Of a stretch of DNA of 64,000 nt, positions 24,849 to 35,728 are shown piece after piece; position 1 is the first letter of the stretch, and each line of letters begins with the position of its first letter. The translations under genes and the position numbers were made by a program. The stretch covers positions 186,001 to 250,000 of the forward strand of contig JBAMDO010000003.1 in assembly GCA_037074765.1 (NCBI GenBank). The letters run 5' to 3'. The DNA comes from Mansonella perstans. Lineage: Eukaryota; Nematoda; Chromadorea; Rhabditida; Onchocercidae. The notes under the pieces were generated by a model that was not told where the DNA came from, searched no databases, and saw only the letters and a program-made list of their open reading frames with translations.

Positions 24849-25489
24849 CCAGCATTACTATCCATTACGGACAATTAAATGTTATAACGAATAGCTTGAA
24901 CAACTGAAGAATTTTACTAATAAATAATTTCTACGTAAACATTTTGCAATGGAAATTATATATTTAATTATAAACAATTATTGAATATAAGTAATTGCAT
25001 TCTTCGAGAAAAAAAAAAAAAAAACGAAACTAAATTTAAGCATTAATATGGAAAACCTATTATGAAATTAAAACTGTGAAATAGTTTAAAAATAATTAAT
25101 GGTGAAGAAAAAAGAAGAATATCACGTATTCCACTCATTATTATCTTTTCCCTTATCACTTATCAAAAATATCTATTAGAAAGATGCCAACAAGATATGC
25201 TTATCTCTTTTTAATGCTAACAATAATATAGCAATCTCTCTCTCTCTCTCTTAAACCAAAATAATATTTAATTCTTAGGATGCTTAATATTTTAAAAAAA
25301 AAAGAAAAAAAACTTAATTATCATTTTAATTAATTAATTTTCCTACACGATAACACATATCCATGCATTGTGGATACATACTTATTATACACACTCATTG
25401 TACACTCAAATAGATACAGATGAAGACATACAAACAAATAAACATGCATATAAATGCATGGATGCATACACATAAACATAGATACGCTT
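24730..25489. other. Intergenic region upstream of COQ6
   Basis: AT-rich with a T-to-A homopolymer junction (about 24811-24848), other A tracts and a CT microsatellite near 25234-25251. No gene seen; the minus frame at 25330-25518 (MHVSEYVMYVSVSMFMC) is a product of CATA-type simple sequence. Confidence 0.5.
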
Positions 25490-25497
25490 ACATACAT

Positions 25498-25563
25498 AAC
25501 ATACTCACTCACGTGCACTCACGCACACTCACGTACGCTCACGTACACTCACGTGCATCACGG
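25498..25563. repeat. Short tandem repeat of CACTCACGTA-like units
   Basis: About six imperfect units of 10-11 bp (CTCACGTGCA, CTCACGCACA, CTCACGTACG and relatives). The CpG/ACGT content is unusual for this window. Confidence 0.7.
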
Positions 25564-26072
25564 ACATGAACGATTGAAGAATATACACAATTCGAATTCA
25601 GTTTCAGGATAGCATAAGAATTTTGCAGCGTTACAATCGTTAAAGTCTAATTTTCACATCAGCTTAGGATAAACGGGAAGTGGAGTAAGGTGAGTTATTG
25701 TTGACGAGAATCTTGAATTTTTGATGTGACGTACGTAAAGGAAGTTATAAGCATGCATGAATGATTACAACAGAAAGCTAACACAACAATATTAAATTTT
25801 GCTAAAATGCTTGAAAATTTCAGAGGAGGACAAAGGTCAGAAGAAAAATCCGAAATCAAATGAAGACAAAATGTCCGCTTGTTTTAAATTTACAAGGCAC
25901 TGTTACAGCCATGGAAGACTTGAAAAAGACGTGGAAGACGCATGGAAGCGTATATAAATGGTGTACAGTCAGAATGAATCGTGCATTTCCAATAACAGGA
26001 AGTGATAAGGGATATTGATAAGGAAGATATATGTTAATGTATATATCCTTACAGGTATTGACTCTCCAACCA
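25564..26072. other. Non-coding spacer
   Basis: No supportable gene. The minus frame at 25856-26188 overlaps the hairpin and tandem duplication and has no coding features beyond being open. Confidence 0.4.
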
Positions 26073-26099
26073 AAACTTGGACAGCCACCGTCCAAGTTT
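26073..26099. repeat. Perfect 10-bp inverted repeat (hairpin)
   Basis: AAACTTGGAC, a 7-base loop (AGCCACC), then GTCCAAGTTT. All ten pairs are Watson-Crick. It lies just upstream of the 121-bp tandem duplication. Function is unknown. Confidence 0.7.
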
Positions 26100-26105
26100 G
26101 CTAGG

Positions 26106-26350
26106 TTCTGCCAGATGAACGTCTGGAATAAAAAGAGGCCCGCACACGTTCCCGTACACGCACGCTGCACCTCCTTTGAAAAAATCACTGCACAAGCTCA
26201 ATGAATTTATTCGATATGGATGAAAGTTCTGCTAGATGAACGACTGGAATAAAGAGTGAAGAGGCGCGCACACGTTCCGTACACGCACGCTACACCTCCT
26301 TTGAAAAAATCACTGCGCAAGCTCAATGAATTTATTCAACGTGAATGAAA
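26106..26350. repeat. Tandem duplication, unit about 121-124 bp
   Basis: Copy 1 is 26106-26226 and copy 2 is 26227-26350. Both contain TTCTGC, AGATGAACG, GTACACGCACGCT and CACCTCCTTTGAAAAAATCA in the same order, with scattered substitutions and a small indel near the GAGGC block. I see no open frame shared by the copies and no tRNA or snRNA I recognise. Confidence 0.85.
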
Positions 26351-26616
26351 TCCTCCAAATTTTTGCGTTCGCGAAACTATGTGATCACATAGACGACATA
26401 TCCTTATCACTTAATTTTAAAAAAGAGAAGTCAACCATGATAAGAAATAATAAAAAGTTGACTTATCTATTTTAATAGGAAGAGATTACAATTTCATTCT
26501 AACAGGAAATGATAATAAATTGATATATAAAAAAAGAATGCGTGTTATCGATATCATACAATGTTCAATTTTAATAGAAAAGTTTAATTAATTTAATCAA
26601 ATTAAATATTAAAATT

Positions 26617-26871
26617 ATGAAGTTTTGTTCCTCATTTTTCTTTGTTTGCTCTTATGTTAATAAGTTCTTTTTAGCTTTATTATTACTAACTTTGATATTT
26701 TATCACTCTTTGTATTTTGTTGATAAAGCTATATGTTGTGTTGTCGTTGGTAGATATTTGTTAGGCTTAGGCTCTTTTACTCATACAATATTACTAATTT
26801 ACAACAATAGGCAGAGTAAGGGAATAAAGGATCCAATAAATTGGCAACTATGTTGTTTTCGTCGCAAATAG
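26617..26871 (+). CDS. Unassigned small hydrophobic reading frame
   Basis: ATG 26617 opens 84 codons with a strongly hydrophobic N-terminal half (VNKFFLALLLLTLIFYHSL), then VVVGRYLLGLGSFTHTILL and a polar basic tail (KGIKDPINWQLCCFRRK). It could be two membrane segments or a signal peptide plus one. There is no intron or neighbour to support it and I do not recognise it. Organelle- or endosymbiont-derived DNA is possible but not shown. AT-rich chance frames are usually less varied than this tail. Confidence 0.25.
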   Translation: MKFCSSFFFVCSYVNKFFLALLLLTLIFYHSLYFVDKAICCVVVGRYLLGLGSFTHTILLIYNNRQSKGIKDPINWQLCCFRRK

Positions 26872-27388
26872 TTGACTATTCAATTTAATAATTGAAATAT
26901 CATCCTTCATTAAGCCGAAATTTTTGCCTCGTTAAGCCATTCGATAATAGCTGAATATCATTTTATTAACTGAAATTGTTGCAATCTTCTGTTGCAGTCG
27001 ATCAAAAACAACGAGAGGATACATCTACTTCCAAAGATAATCCAGATTGATACTCTCATGTTGGAAGATCACAATCATGCTTTATACAGCTAAGCAGGCA
27101 TCCTGATCTTTATTCCGCTCTAATTGTAAACTGTTATCATTTAACATCGATATTGCTACCACGAAGCCCTCCTAAGATTATATTGTATTGCCACCGTTTT
27201 CTGCAAGAGATGTATTGTAAAAAGTGATATAAAGATTCGCTGAAATACACCTGTGCTTCGCCATATCAACTATTGTCAGTGATCTACTGCGGCCTTCAGT
27301 CGAGGATATGAAAAGACATCATTGATAATACTAATGTCTCTTCTACACATAAAATCAGTCTTGATAAGATAGCACATGAAAACTCCAG
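26872..27388. other. Non-coding spacer
   Basis: No open frame or RNA gene that I can support. Base composition is closer to balanced than in the surrounding sequence. Confidence 0.4.
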
Positions 27389-27560
27389 CATGTTCATCTA
27401 GTCTAGGGAGATTCCATCATGTCCATCTAATCTAGGGAGATTCCAGCATGTCCATCTAGTCTAGGAAGATTCCAGCATGCCCATCTAGTCTAGGAAGATT
27501 CCAGCATGCCCATCTAGTTTAGGAAGATTCCAGCATGCCCATCTAGTCTAGTGAGATTTT
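27389..27560. repeat. Minisatellite, 29-bp unit, six copies
   Basis: Unit begins CATGTCCATCTAGTCTAGG and ends AGATTCCAG. The six copies differ by a few substitutions (T/C in CATGTCC or CATGCCC, GGGAGA or GGAAGA). Confidence 0.9.
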
Positions 27561-27953
27561 TCTCTGTGCGTTTTGCAACCACATTTGTATATTTCTTACT
27601 AACCTCAAATCTTCGCGAAACTAGGCCATGATGAAGATAGTTTTCCCCAGTGACAAATAAATATATTATTCCAAAATGATTGAATAAAATAAACAGTATA
27701 ACAAATCATTTATAATTAAAAACAGGAAATAGAGTAAAGTCATTTACATCATTTGTCTTTTACTTGTATATTATCTCGACTTAATTCATTATTTTGCACT
27801 GTCTGAGATTTTGCTACCTTAATTGATCAATTAATCAGTGATAACATATCAATATCAGCACAAATTTTTTCCTACTCCTCTCCTGCTGTCTCGGTCGACT
27901 TTTATAATGTTTGAGCGATATGAAATCCACTGATGTCCAGATTGATTAGTTGA
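27561..27953. other. Spacer and presumed 3' UTR of the SLC35A gene
   Basis: No coding signal. This is the 3' flank of the minus-strand transporter gene that ends at 27954. Confidence 0.45.
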
Positions 27954-30900
27954 TTAGCCTAATCGTTGTTCACTTTTATGAGGATATGAATTGTATATGA
28001 TAAGTGATATGATAATTGCTATGCCACCCAAACAGTACAGTAACGATGGCGGTGTAAAATTGAATAGGATCCAGGAACCAAATGTCGCACCAATTACTGA
28101 TGCACTCTGAAAGCAAAATTTGTCACGAAAAATTTCTATTTTCATTTGCCTTCAATATTAAGTTTAGAATATGATTCATTTCATGCTACAAATATGATAA
28201 TATATTCAATATAATAATGATAGTGAAAAATAAGCATTGTAGAATTTTTCATAATTGTTATCTTGCAATCTTATTCTGCATATAAGTAAGCATTACTGAT
28301 CAGCAATTATTTAAAACTTTTAAAATAAACAAAAGGCATAAATTGAAATTTGAAATAAAACATAAGTGGTTGATTCTGATTACCTGTGCATAAGTTTTCG
28401 CAATATTATTAGCATATTTGATAACAAAAGAAATTAACAATCCACCAATTGAATTCATCAGAATTAATATCCATACCAAAATATCAAATCCACGAAATAA
28501 TCCATCTTCAAATTTTTGTAACTTTTTAAATAAACAATCAAATAAATTATATGTATGTATATATTCGAAAAAAAAAATCTAATAAACAAATATTATTCTT
28601 ACTTTTTCTTTACTTTCAAATGATAACTAAATATCCTACTGAGTACTTTATACTACACAGGAGAAATTTTATTACATAACATTATAGGAAATAGTTTATA
28701 TTATTTATATACTTTATGCTTGTTTATATACTTATATATAAATTACTGCTTAATATAAATGATTACTATATTGCATATATGTTATAGTATCAAGCAATAT
28801 AAATTATCATTTATCGAAATTAGCAAAATCTATCGTTTAATTTCATTTCTATATTATACTTATTATTCAGTAAGTTATTCAAGAATTAATCTAATCAGTA
28901 ATATCGAAAGAATACAGAAAGAAAATAGAGAAAGGAAAAGAAAAGGAAAAAGGAAGGAAAAACATATGAAAGATGGGTAACCTTCTACAATGGCTGCATA
29001 ATCATAGATCCAAATTAACAAACAATTAATTGGAATGCCAAGTAGTGCAAGGCGAACATTTTGTAGCCATATATTTACCGAACTTCGTTTTAGCACTTTT
29101 TCCAAATAAACACATGTAAAGTTTAAATTTTTTTAAGTTATGATTATCATAAACTTCTTCTTTTCATTTTCTCTTCTTTTTTTTCTCTTTTGTAAAACTC
29201 TTTTTAAAAGCTGTCATTAAATTGAATATTTGTATTGAAGGCAACTACTGTGCGGGCAAATAATTAATTAAAAGTTCAAGAAAAAAAAAAAAAAAAAAAA
29301 CTAACTAGCAAAAGCAGATGTAAAACACATTGTTATAACAGCTATAAATCCCAACAATGGTTTTTGATTAATTTCCGGAATTCGTTTAGCGGTAACATGC
29401 TGCATTTGAATATCAGCTATTCCAAGAGCTAGCAATATCAATGCAAACCATTGTTGCCACGAAAGATGATGATCGAGCATTATCCAAAGCATTATAGCTG
29501 TTATGAATATTTTAATTTGATGAATTAACTGAAATTTAGAACAATTTAATCAATTAACTTTATTTGTTCGTACAATAATAAATCTTTATCATGTTAAAGA
29601 TAACGAGATGTTTATTCACTACAAATTTATGTATTCTTTTTTCTCCTCTTCTCATCTGTTCACCTGTTTCATCTTTTTCATTTTTTTCACAAGCAAATAG
29701 AAAACGAAATAAAAGTTTACAGATTTTGACTGAAAATTATAGCAAAATTATTGAGGAAATTATAATTATGATTTGCAAGATAAAAATATCTTGGAACTGA
29801 TTGATAGGTTTGATAGTTTTGAAGGTTGCAGTAATACAAAGCAAAATGAAGATTCATTATAAATTTTTGAATCGAAAGCAATTAATTATGCTAGTGATTA
29901 ATTAATTGAAAGATCAAAAGAAATAATGAAAATTATGTCCTGACAAAATAATATGCAAAAAACATGATTGTGACAGAACTACTAAAAAAAAAAAAAAAAC
30001 TAAATAAATTTCATTTCGTGTTTTCAATTAGTTATGAATTTTTTTTTTTCATACCAATAAGATTTGTAAAATATTTATAATTATAATTGCTGCTAAAATC
30101 ATGCTATACAAAATTAAATGAATTTTGAAAATCAAAGGTATGATTTTCTTTCTTCTTTTTTATATATCAGAATTTCATATATATTTGTATCAAATGTTTT
30201 TTCTATCACTGAAAACTAAATAATCGAAATTTTTCGGAATTTGAGAAATTTCTTTTACAATGGATAAAATAAAAAGCTTACACAATATGTCGTTGGTTCC
30301 AGGTGTGTAAATGCGATGTAATATAAATTATTTTGAATTGTATAAATTATAGCTGTCAAGCATACTTTAAGTGTTTCAGTGCAATCACCCAAGATAATAT
30401 TGTAACATAATGAGAGATACCTGTGATCACAAGAAATTTTGCAGATTTAATAACAAATATTTAATGAGATCATGAAAAATTTGCATCAATATGCTGTTTA
30501 GGTTTTTTTTTTGTCATAAATTATATGTAATATACGAATAGCTTTCATTTTCAGAATTATCATTAATTAATTCATTATTAACATTAGGATTTAAATTTAT
30601 TGAATTCGATAAAAATGATTACTTTTTGAATGATGCTTCATTAAAAATAATTATAACTGAAGCAATCATAAATTTCACCATTTCGCCAATAAATACCGTT
30701 ACTGTTATAATGAATCTTTCGTCTGATGTGCGATATCGTGTTGAATAAGTGAGCAATGGCATACCATAATGATTGGAAAAATTAATTTTAGAATTCAAAG
30801 AAAAAATTTTAAAAACATTTAGCAGCAGTCAACAAATTGATTAATGTCAAAATTTGTTCTTTTTCAAATGATATTTAGCATTTTTTATTTTCCATAAATT

Positions 30901-31093
30901 AAATTTAAAATAACGAAATATATAAATATAATGAGTATAAAATTTCGTTTTTTTCTTCAAACTTGAAATGAATACTTTGAAATTAATTTATGTAAAAATT
31001 ATTTCAAGAAATTTACCATGTTTGTTGAATGATAAGCAAAAAAATTGCAGAAAATTTGTACAACGATTCATCATATTTTTTAACAGCAATCAT
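27954..31093 (-). CDS. Nucleotide-sugar transporter, SLC35A family
   Basis: Minus-strand exons: 31093-31017, about 30769-30623, 30420-30282, 29528-29306, about 29113-28982, 28505-28384, 28106-27954; 330 residues as joined, the usual SLC35A length, with frame kept throughout. Family landmarks in order: YKFSAIFLLIIQQT, PLLTYSTRYRTSDERFI, EMVKFMIASV, IIYTIQNNLYYIAFTHLEPT, HQIKIFITAIMLWIML, WQQWFALILLALGIADIQMQ, VYLEKVLKRSSVNIWLQNVR, FVIKYANNIAKTYAQSASVIG. The many hydrophobic segments fit the ten-helix Golgi antiporter fold that exchanges a nucleotide sugar for the nucleoside monophosphate. Substrate (UDP-Gal, UDP-GlcNAc or CMP-Sia type) cannot be told. Oddity: exons 2 and 5 have no AG at the position where the frame and family require the acceptor (sequence there is CAATCAT|T and TTTACAT|GTG). 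The start ATG is 2 bases after a TTTGCAG acceptor. Confidence 0.85.
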
Positions 31094-31097
31094 CACT

Positions 31098-33385
31098 GCA
31101 AACCAAATAGAAAATGAAGAAAGATGAAGAGAAAAATAAGAGATGAAATAAAATTAAAGAAATGCGAAAACATGGGACTTTTAAAAAGGTCAAATTTGTT
31201 CGGAAAATCAAAGTTGTCATTTAATTTTGTTTATTTAGGTCAAAGTAAATTGGGTTATCTATCTCATTCATTCATTCACAATCAAATAGTTATTTGAAAG
31301 AAAAAGACTAAGATATAAAATGAATGAATATTTACTGAAAGTTAAAACAAGATAGATCATTAAAGAGCATCGAAACATAAGAACATAAAATTTCCAAATT
31401 TTTATCAAAGTAATCAAAAAGTAATTGAAACGAAACTTGACGTTTGTTTTTTTTTTCTCAAAAAAACATTCAAGCATTTATTTAAAGCGATTTTTTCCGC
31501 TTCTATAAAAGGAAAAAGTTATGTTTTTGTACAATAAAAAAAATTTGCAAATTTATTGAAAAATATTTGAAAAAATATTTAATGATTTGAAAGTTGTATT
31601 TTAAAAAATGTTCTTCAAATCGGAAAAAAATTGGCAGTATCCTAATATTAGATGTGATAAAAAATCGGGTTCACGATAACGTGTTAAGTAAATGAGCAAA
31701 AATGTGCTGTAATGTTTGGATAGGATGTTTGTAAAAATTAAAATCAAATCTTGAAATAAAAAGCATCTATGCATATGTAAGTGTGTGTGCGCTTATGTAT
31801 GTGTGCATATGTGCACAAGTTTTGTGTATGTAAGTGTTTGGAAACATGAACTTTATTAAGCGAAATATACCGATTTATAGGCTATGAACAAATAAGTTAA
31901 GCAAATATTCAGCATTAAATTTTAATTTTCCGAAATATTTTTAAATGATCAAAATGACGGACCAATAATACAATAAAAATTTTTTATTATATTATCGATC
32001 GTCAAATGCAGCCAATTTAAATGAAAACATAAGCAACTGTCAGATAAGAAATTTGGTTTAATTTTTTTTCTCATTTGGTTTAATTTGCAAGCTTTAATCT
32101 ACTTCAAACTGCTTACTCATCAAGTAACTCTGCAGTGATAATAATGATAACATAATCGCCGGATTAAAAATTAACTTATAAGGATTGATTTCTTCACATA
32201 GAATTTTTTAGAAATTTATTTTAATTCATCGAAATATCCATTATCAAATAATATAATGAACAAATCGATTTTCGACAGATATTAAGCTTCTTTTGAAATT
32301 TGCTCAACAAAAAAAAAAGAATTCATTCACAACTTATCAAAAACTTTTTTGTAAAATATATGATTCGTAAAAATATCACTTTTCGTTTTTACTTAATAAA
32401 TAATAAATCAAAACAAAAAACTTCAACTTAAAATTGTTCATTAATTACTTCGATATGGTATACTTCTCAATTGCCAGTTCAAACAATTTTTAAATATTTC
32501 AGCAGTGCAATTCTTTATTCATTTTGAAGTTTACTATTCGTGACAATTATTCGTCTTTAAACATTTGAATAACACTTACTGGCTAAATGACTCATATATC
32601 AAATAGTATTTAAGAAACAAACCAAACCGCAGAAAGCACTATTTTCACGTTTTACAATTTCAGTTTGCTTTAATTTTTTTCTATCAAAATAGTTTCGTGC
32701 CAATTTTTAATTCGTAATTTTCCAATTTTTGATTCATTAATTTATTTAAATTAAAAAAATCATTTTATATGTGTAAATGAATAATGGCAACTAACATAAC
32801 AATATTTCTTTATTGTTTCCACATTCTTGTTCAAATGTTTTGTTTGCCATTTTTTTCTCGTTGATTGGATTTACTTTTTATTTTTTAATTACATATGACT
32901 GTCTTTGTTCTCGTCATTTATATCTAACTAAATTTAATTGCAATTGGAATTATTTTATTTATTTTTATTGCTATGGACAATTTAAATTATCCAGAATAAC
33001 TGAAATTGTCTTTGTAAAATCATAACTCTATCATAAATCTGTCGAAATTTGTTCCTTTATATTTATTTTAAAAATTTCCCTTGAGTCATTTTCCTTACAA
33101 TTACATTAAGTAATTTATAACTATTTTTTATATTTTTTGGTTAATATAAGTATTTTTGCTTAATTGTATTATAATTCTCCAAAAAGTAGGATTGCTAATT
33201 TCTTCTGTTGTGAATATAATTATTAGTACCGGTAATTAGTTTTATGTGGTTATTTGTTATTAAATCTTTCACGTACACTTTCAAGTTAAATAATAAATGC
33301 ATTAAGTCATGAAGTTGTCGTTAATTAATCGTATTTTGCATGACTGGGACACGGTAACTTCTTTGATGTTAATGAAATTTAAGAT
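31098..33385. other. Intergenic region between divergent genes
   Basis: AT-rich sequence with a GT/GCAT-type simple repeat near 31776-31832. The frames at 31268-31477 (-) and 32813-33025 (+) are Phe/Leu/Ile-rich with no splice or family support. The promoters of the SLC35A gene (-) and of the secreted-protein gene (+) must lie here, but I can name no element. Confidence 0.45.
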
Positions 33386-35728
33386 ATGACGCTTAAGTTA
33401 TCGATATTGGTGATCTTATTCTGTTCATTATTTTGGGCATTTCAGTCAACTAAAGGTATCTTATCTTACTATTATCATCATAATTCCGATTGGAAAGGAA
33501 AATATTTTCTCAATAAAAATTTAGTAATTTTTATTTATTTTGCTTTTTGCTACTTTTAAGATACGAAACAATTTTACAGGTCAGTTTATTCACAATAATG
33601 GACAATCATTGAGACCAGTATTTGGCATTGACCAATCATTTTCATATTTAAATTCAATGAATGCTAAAATTTTGGATGTTCAAAAATTAAACAAACTTAT
33701 TTCACTTTTCGATGAAACATGGATTTTACCTTCTCCTGGTCTTCATCAACCTATTGGCTCTAATTTCAAGGTTGACCATTACATTGAAAATTTTCAAAAT
33801 CATATTAAATACTTGAAGTTTTCATTTATCTTGCTCTCAAAAGAAAAATTTCTAATTTTATTCTAGCGTAAAGAAACATGTGCAAATATGTATAAAACTC
33901 GAGAAGATGCTTGTCAACAAGTTAGTTTTGGTACAATGTGTTTCAATTATTGCTACGAACAAGGTATCAATTATCCCACTTTTTTCGCTTCAGTTTTAAA
34001 TTAGGAAATATTTCGGACATTTCTATAAAACCAGCTACTAATAGTATAAAATAAACTAACACAAAATTGATTGGTGAAAGAGTCAGTATTTTTTGAACGT
34101 TTGTAACTATGAATATTAAAATTACAGCTTAATCTTTTGCATTTGTAGTTTGATATAACATATGTGAATAGTAATGAAAATTCAACCTGCTCATTAAAAT
34201 TAAATACTGAATTTTAAAGAAATAGATATTATAAATTTTTCGCTGGTGCCAACCTATGCTCATGATCTGGCACTTTGAAAACAAGTGATTTGAAAAATAC
34301 TTCCCTGTCAATTTTTAGGTGAAGAAATGAAATTTCAATGTGAAGATGTTGCTGGTTCAGCATACTGTAAAAATAATTCTGCATTTGATTCATTCCTCAT
34401 GCAGTATCAAAATGTTCCATACAAAACTAAAAGCTACATTCGTCAGGTTTATCATTTTAAAAAAGAAAGAGAAAAAATCATTTAAAAAAAGTCTTTAGAG
34501 AGTTTAAAGAAAAATTGAAATTTTACAAATAAGATGCATTCAACTGATTTTGTTTCGTAAATTAATTTGCTTCTTATTTATGCAGTTAACATTAATTGAC
34601 GTATTGTTGCAATGAGTAAATTTTTGAAAATTTAGTCATGATTTCTTTTTTTTTAAATCAGAAATGTTGACTAAACAGTAAAATCCCATTATCAGCTCAT
34701 TTAGAATTTTTAAATGATTGAAATTTCAGCAAATATATTTTTACATCTTCAAAAATCCTTAGTGAATCTTTTCCATAGATGATTTCACGATGCTATGCAA
34801 CAGCAATATGTGACACACAAAATGGAATTCTCAATACAACAATCATTGATGGAGACAATGAACAGTGGGAAAATGTTAACATAGCATCAGTTTTGAACTT
34901 AACTACAGTATGCATCCATTCTATAGTATCACGACTGAATTCGTGATTTGCTGAAAACAAAACAGAAAATCCTCTTTTTTTTAATTGTTTATAAATTTTG
35001 CAAATATCAATAAGTATGCTCAGGGTAAACGTATCAGTTGATTTTATTGATTGATTTTTAGTTATAATTTCAATTTGGTAGCCCTCAATATTTTGAAATA
35101 GATAACTGCTATATCGTTAGTGGAAGAAAACATAAAATCATTTAACACAGCTTAAAAATAAATTATATTAATTTCAAAAAGATGAAAACTTTAGAATCAA
35201 CCAGAAATTTCGGCAGTAACGGAGATACAGCCAATAAGGCCGATATCCATAAGACAATTACTTTTACTCTGGAATAGAATGATCGCAGAATCTAAATCAA
35301 TCCCAATTAAGAAAACAACAGAAAACAATGGGTTGATTGAAGTTGTGAAGGAAGAGGGTTTAAAAAAGTAGGAAAAATTTCCGAATTTTCAGACCATAGA
35401 AATATTTCTATAAATTTCACTGATAGCTAAAGTAATCTAAAAAAAAGCTATGGTAAATTGTTGTTAATATTTGATTCTTAGTACTGTGAAATATCAAAAT
35501 AATTTTTTTGTTTTCAGATTTGTAAATAAGGAAATAACCGAAGAAAATAATTCTAAAGAAATAAAAGAAGTAAAAAATACTGCGCAATATACGACAGAAA
35601 AGACAGCTGCAAAAAAAGCCAGCAAAAAGCAAGATCGAAAGGAAGCGCAAACAATAGAACAGTTGAGGTTATTGTACAAAACATTGCAAGGAATGGACAA
35701 AAGCGCAGATTGTTTCAGTCATTTGTGA
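33386..35728 (+). CDS. Unrecognised secreted 8-cysteine protein with a Lys-rich C-terminus
   Basis: Seven exons: 33386-33455, 33580-33770, 33867-33963, 34319-34446, 34779-34907, 35195-35367, 35518-35728; 332 residues, frame kept at every junction (phases 1,0,1,0,0,2). A clear signal peptide (LKLSILVILFCSLFWAF) with likely cleavage near residue 20 leads into a luminal region. Eight Cys lie in a compact central block (ETCANMY, DACQQ, TMCFNYCYEQ, FQCED, AYCKN, SRCYATAICD), probably four disulfides, with N-glycosylation sequons at NNS, NTT and NLT. Exon 6 carries TEIQPIRPISIRQLLLLW. The tail is charged (EKTAAKKASKKQDRKEAQ). I do not recognise the domain; it may be nematode-specific. A degenerate copy of exon 5 lies about 4 kb downstream. 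Confidence 0.7.

Noticed and set aside
25856..26188. 110-codon minus-strand frame
   Set aside because: Runs through the hairpin and into the tandem duplication; not conserved between the two repeat copies.
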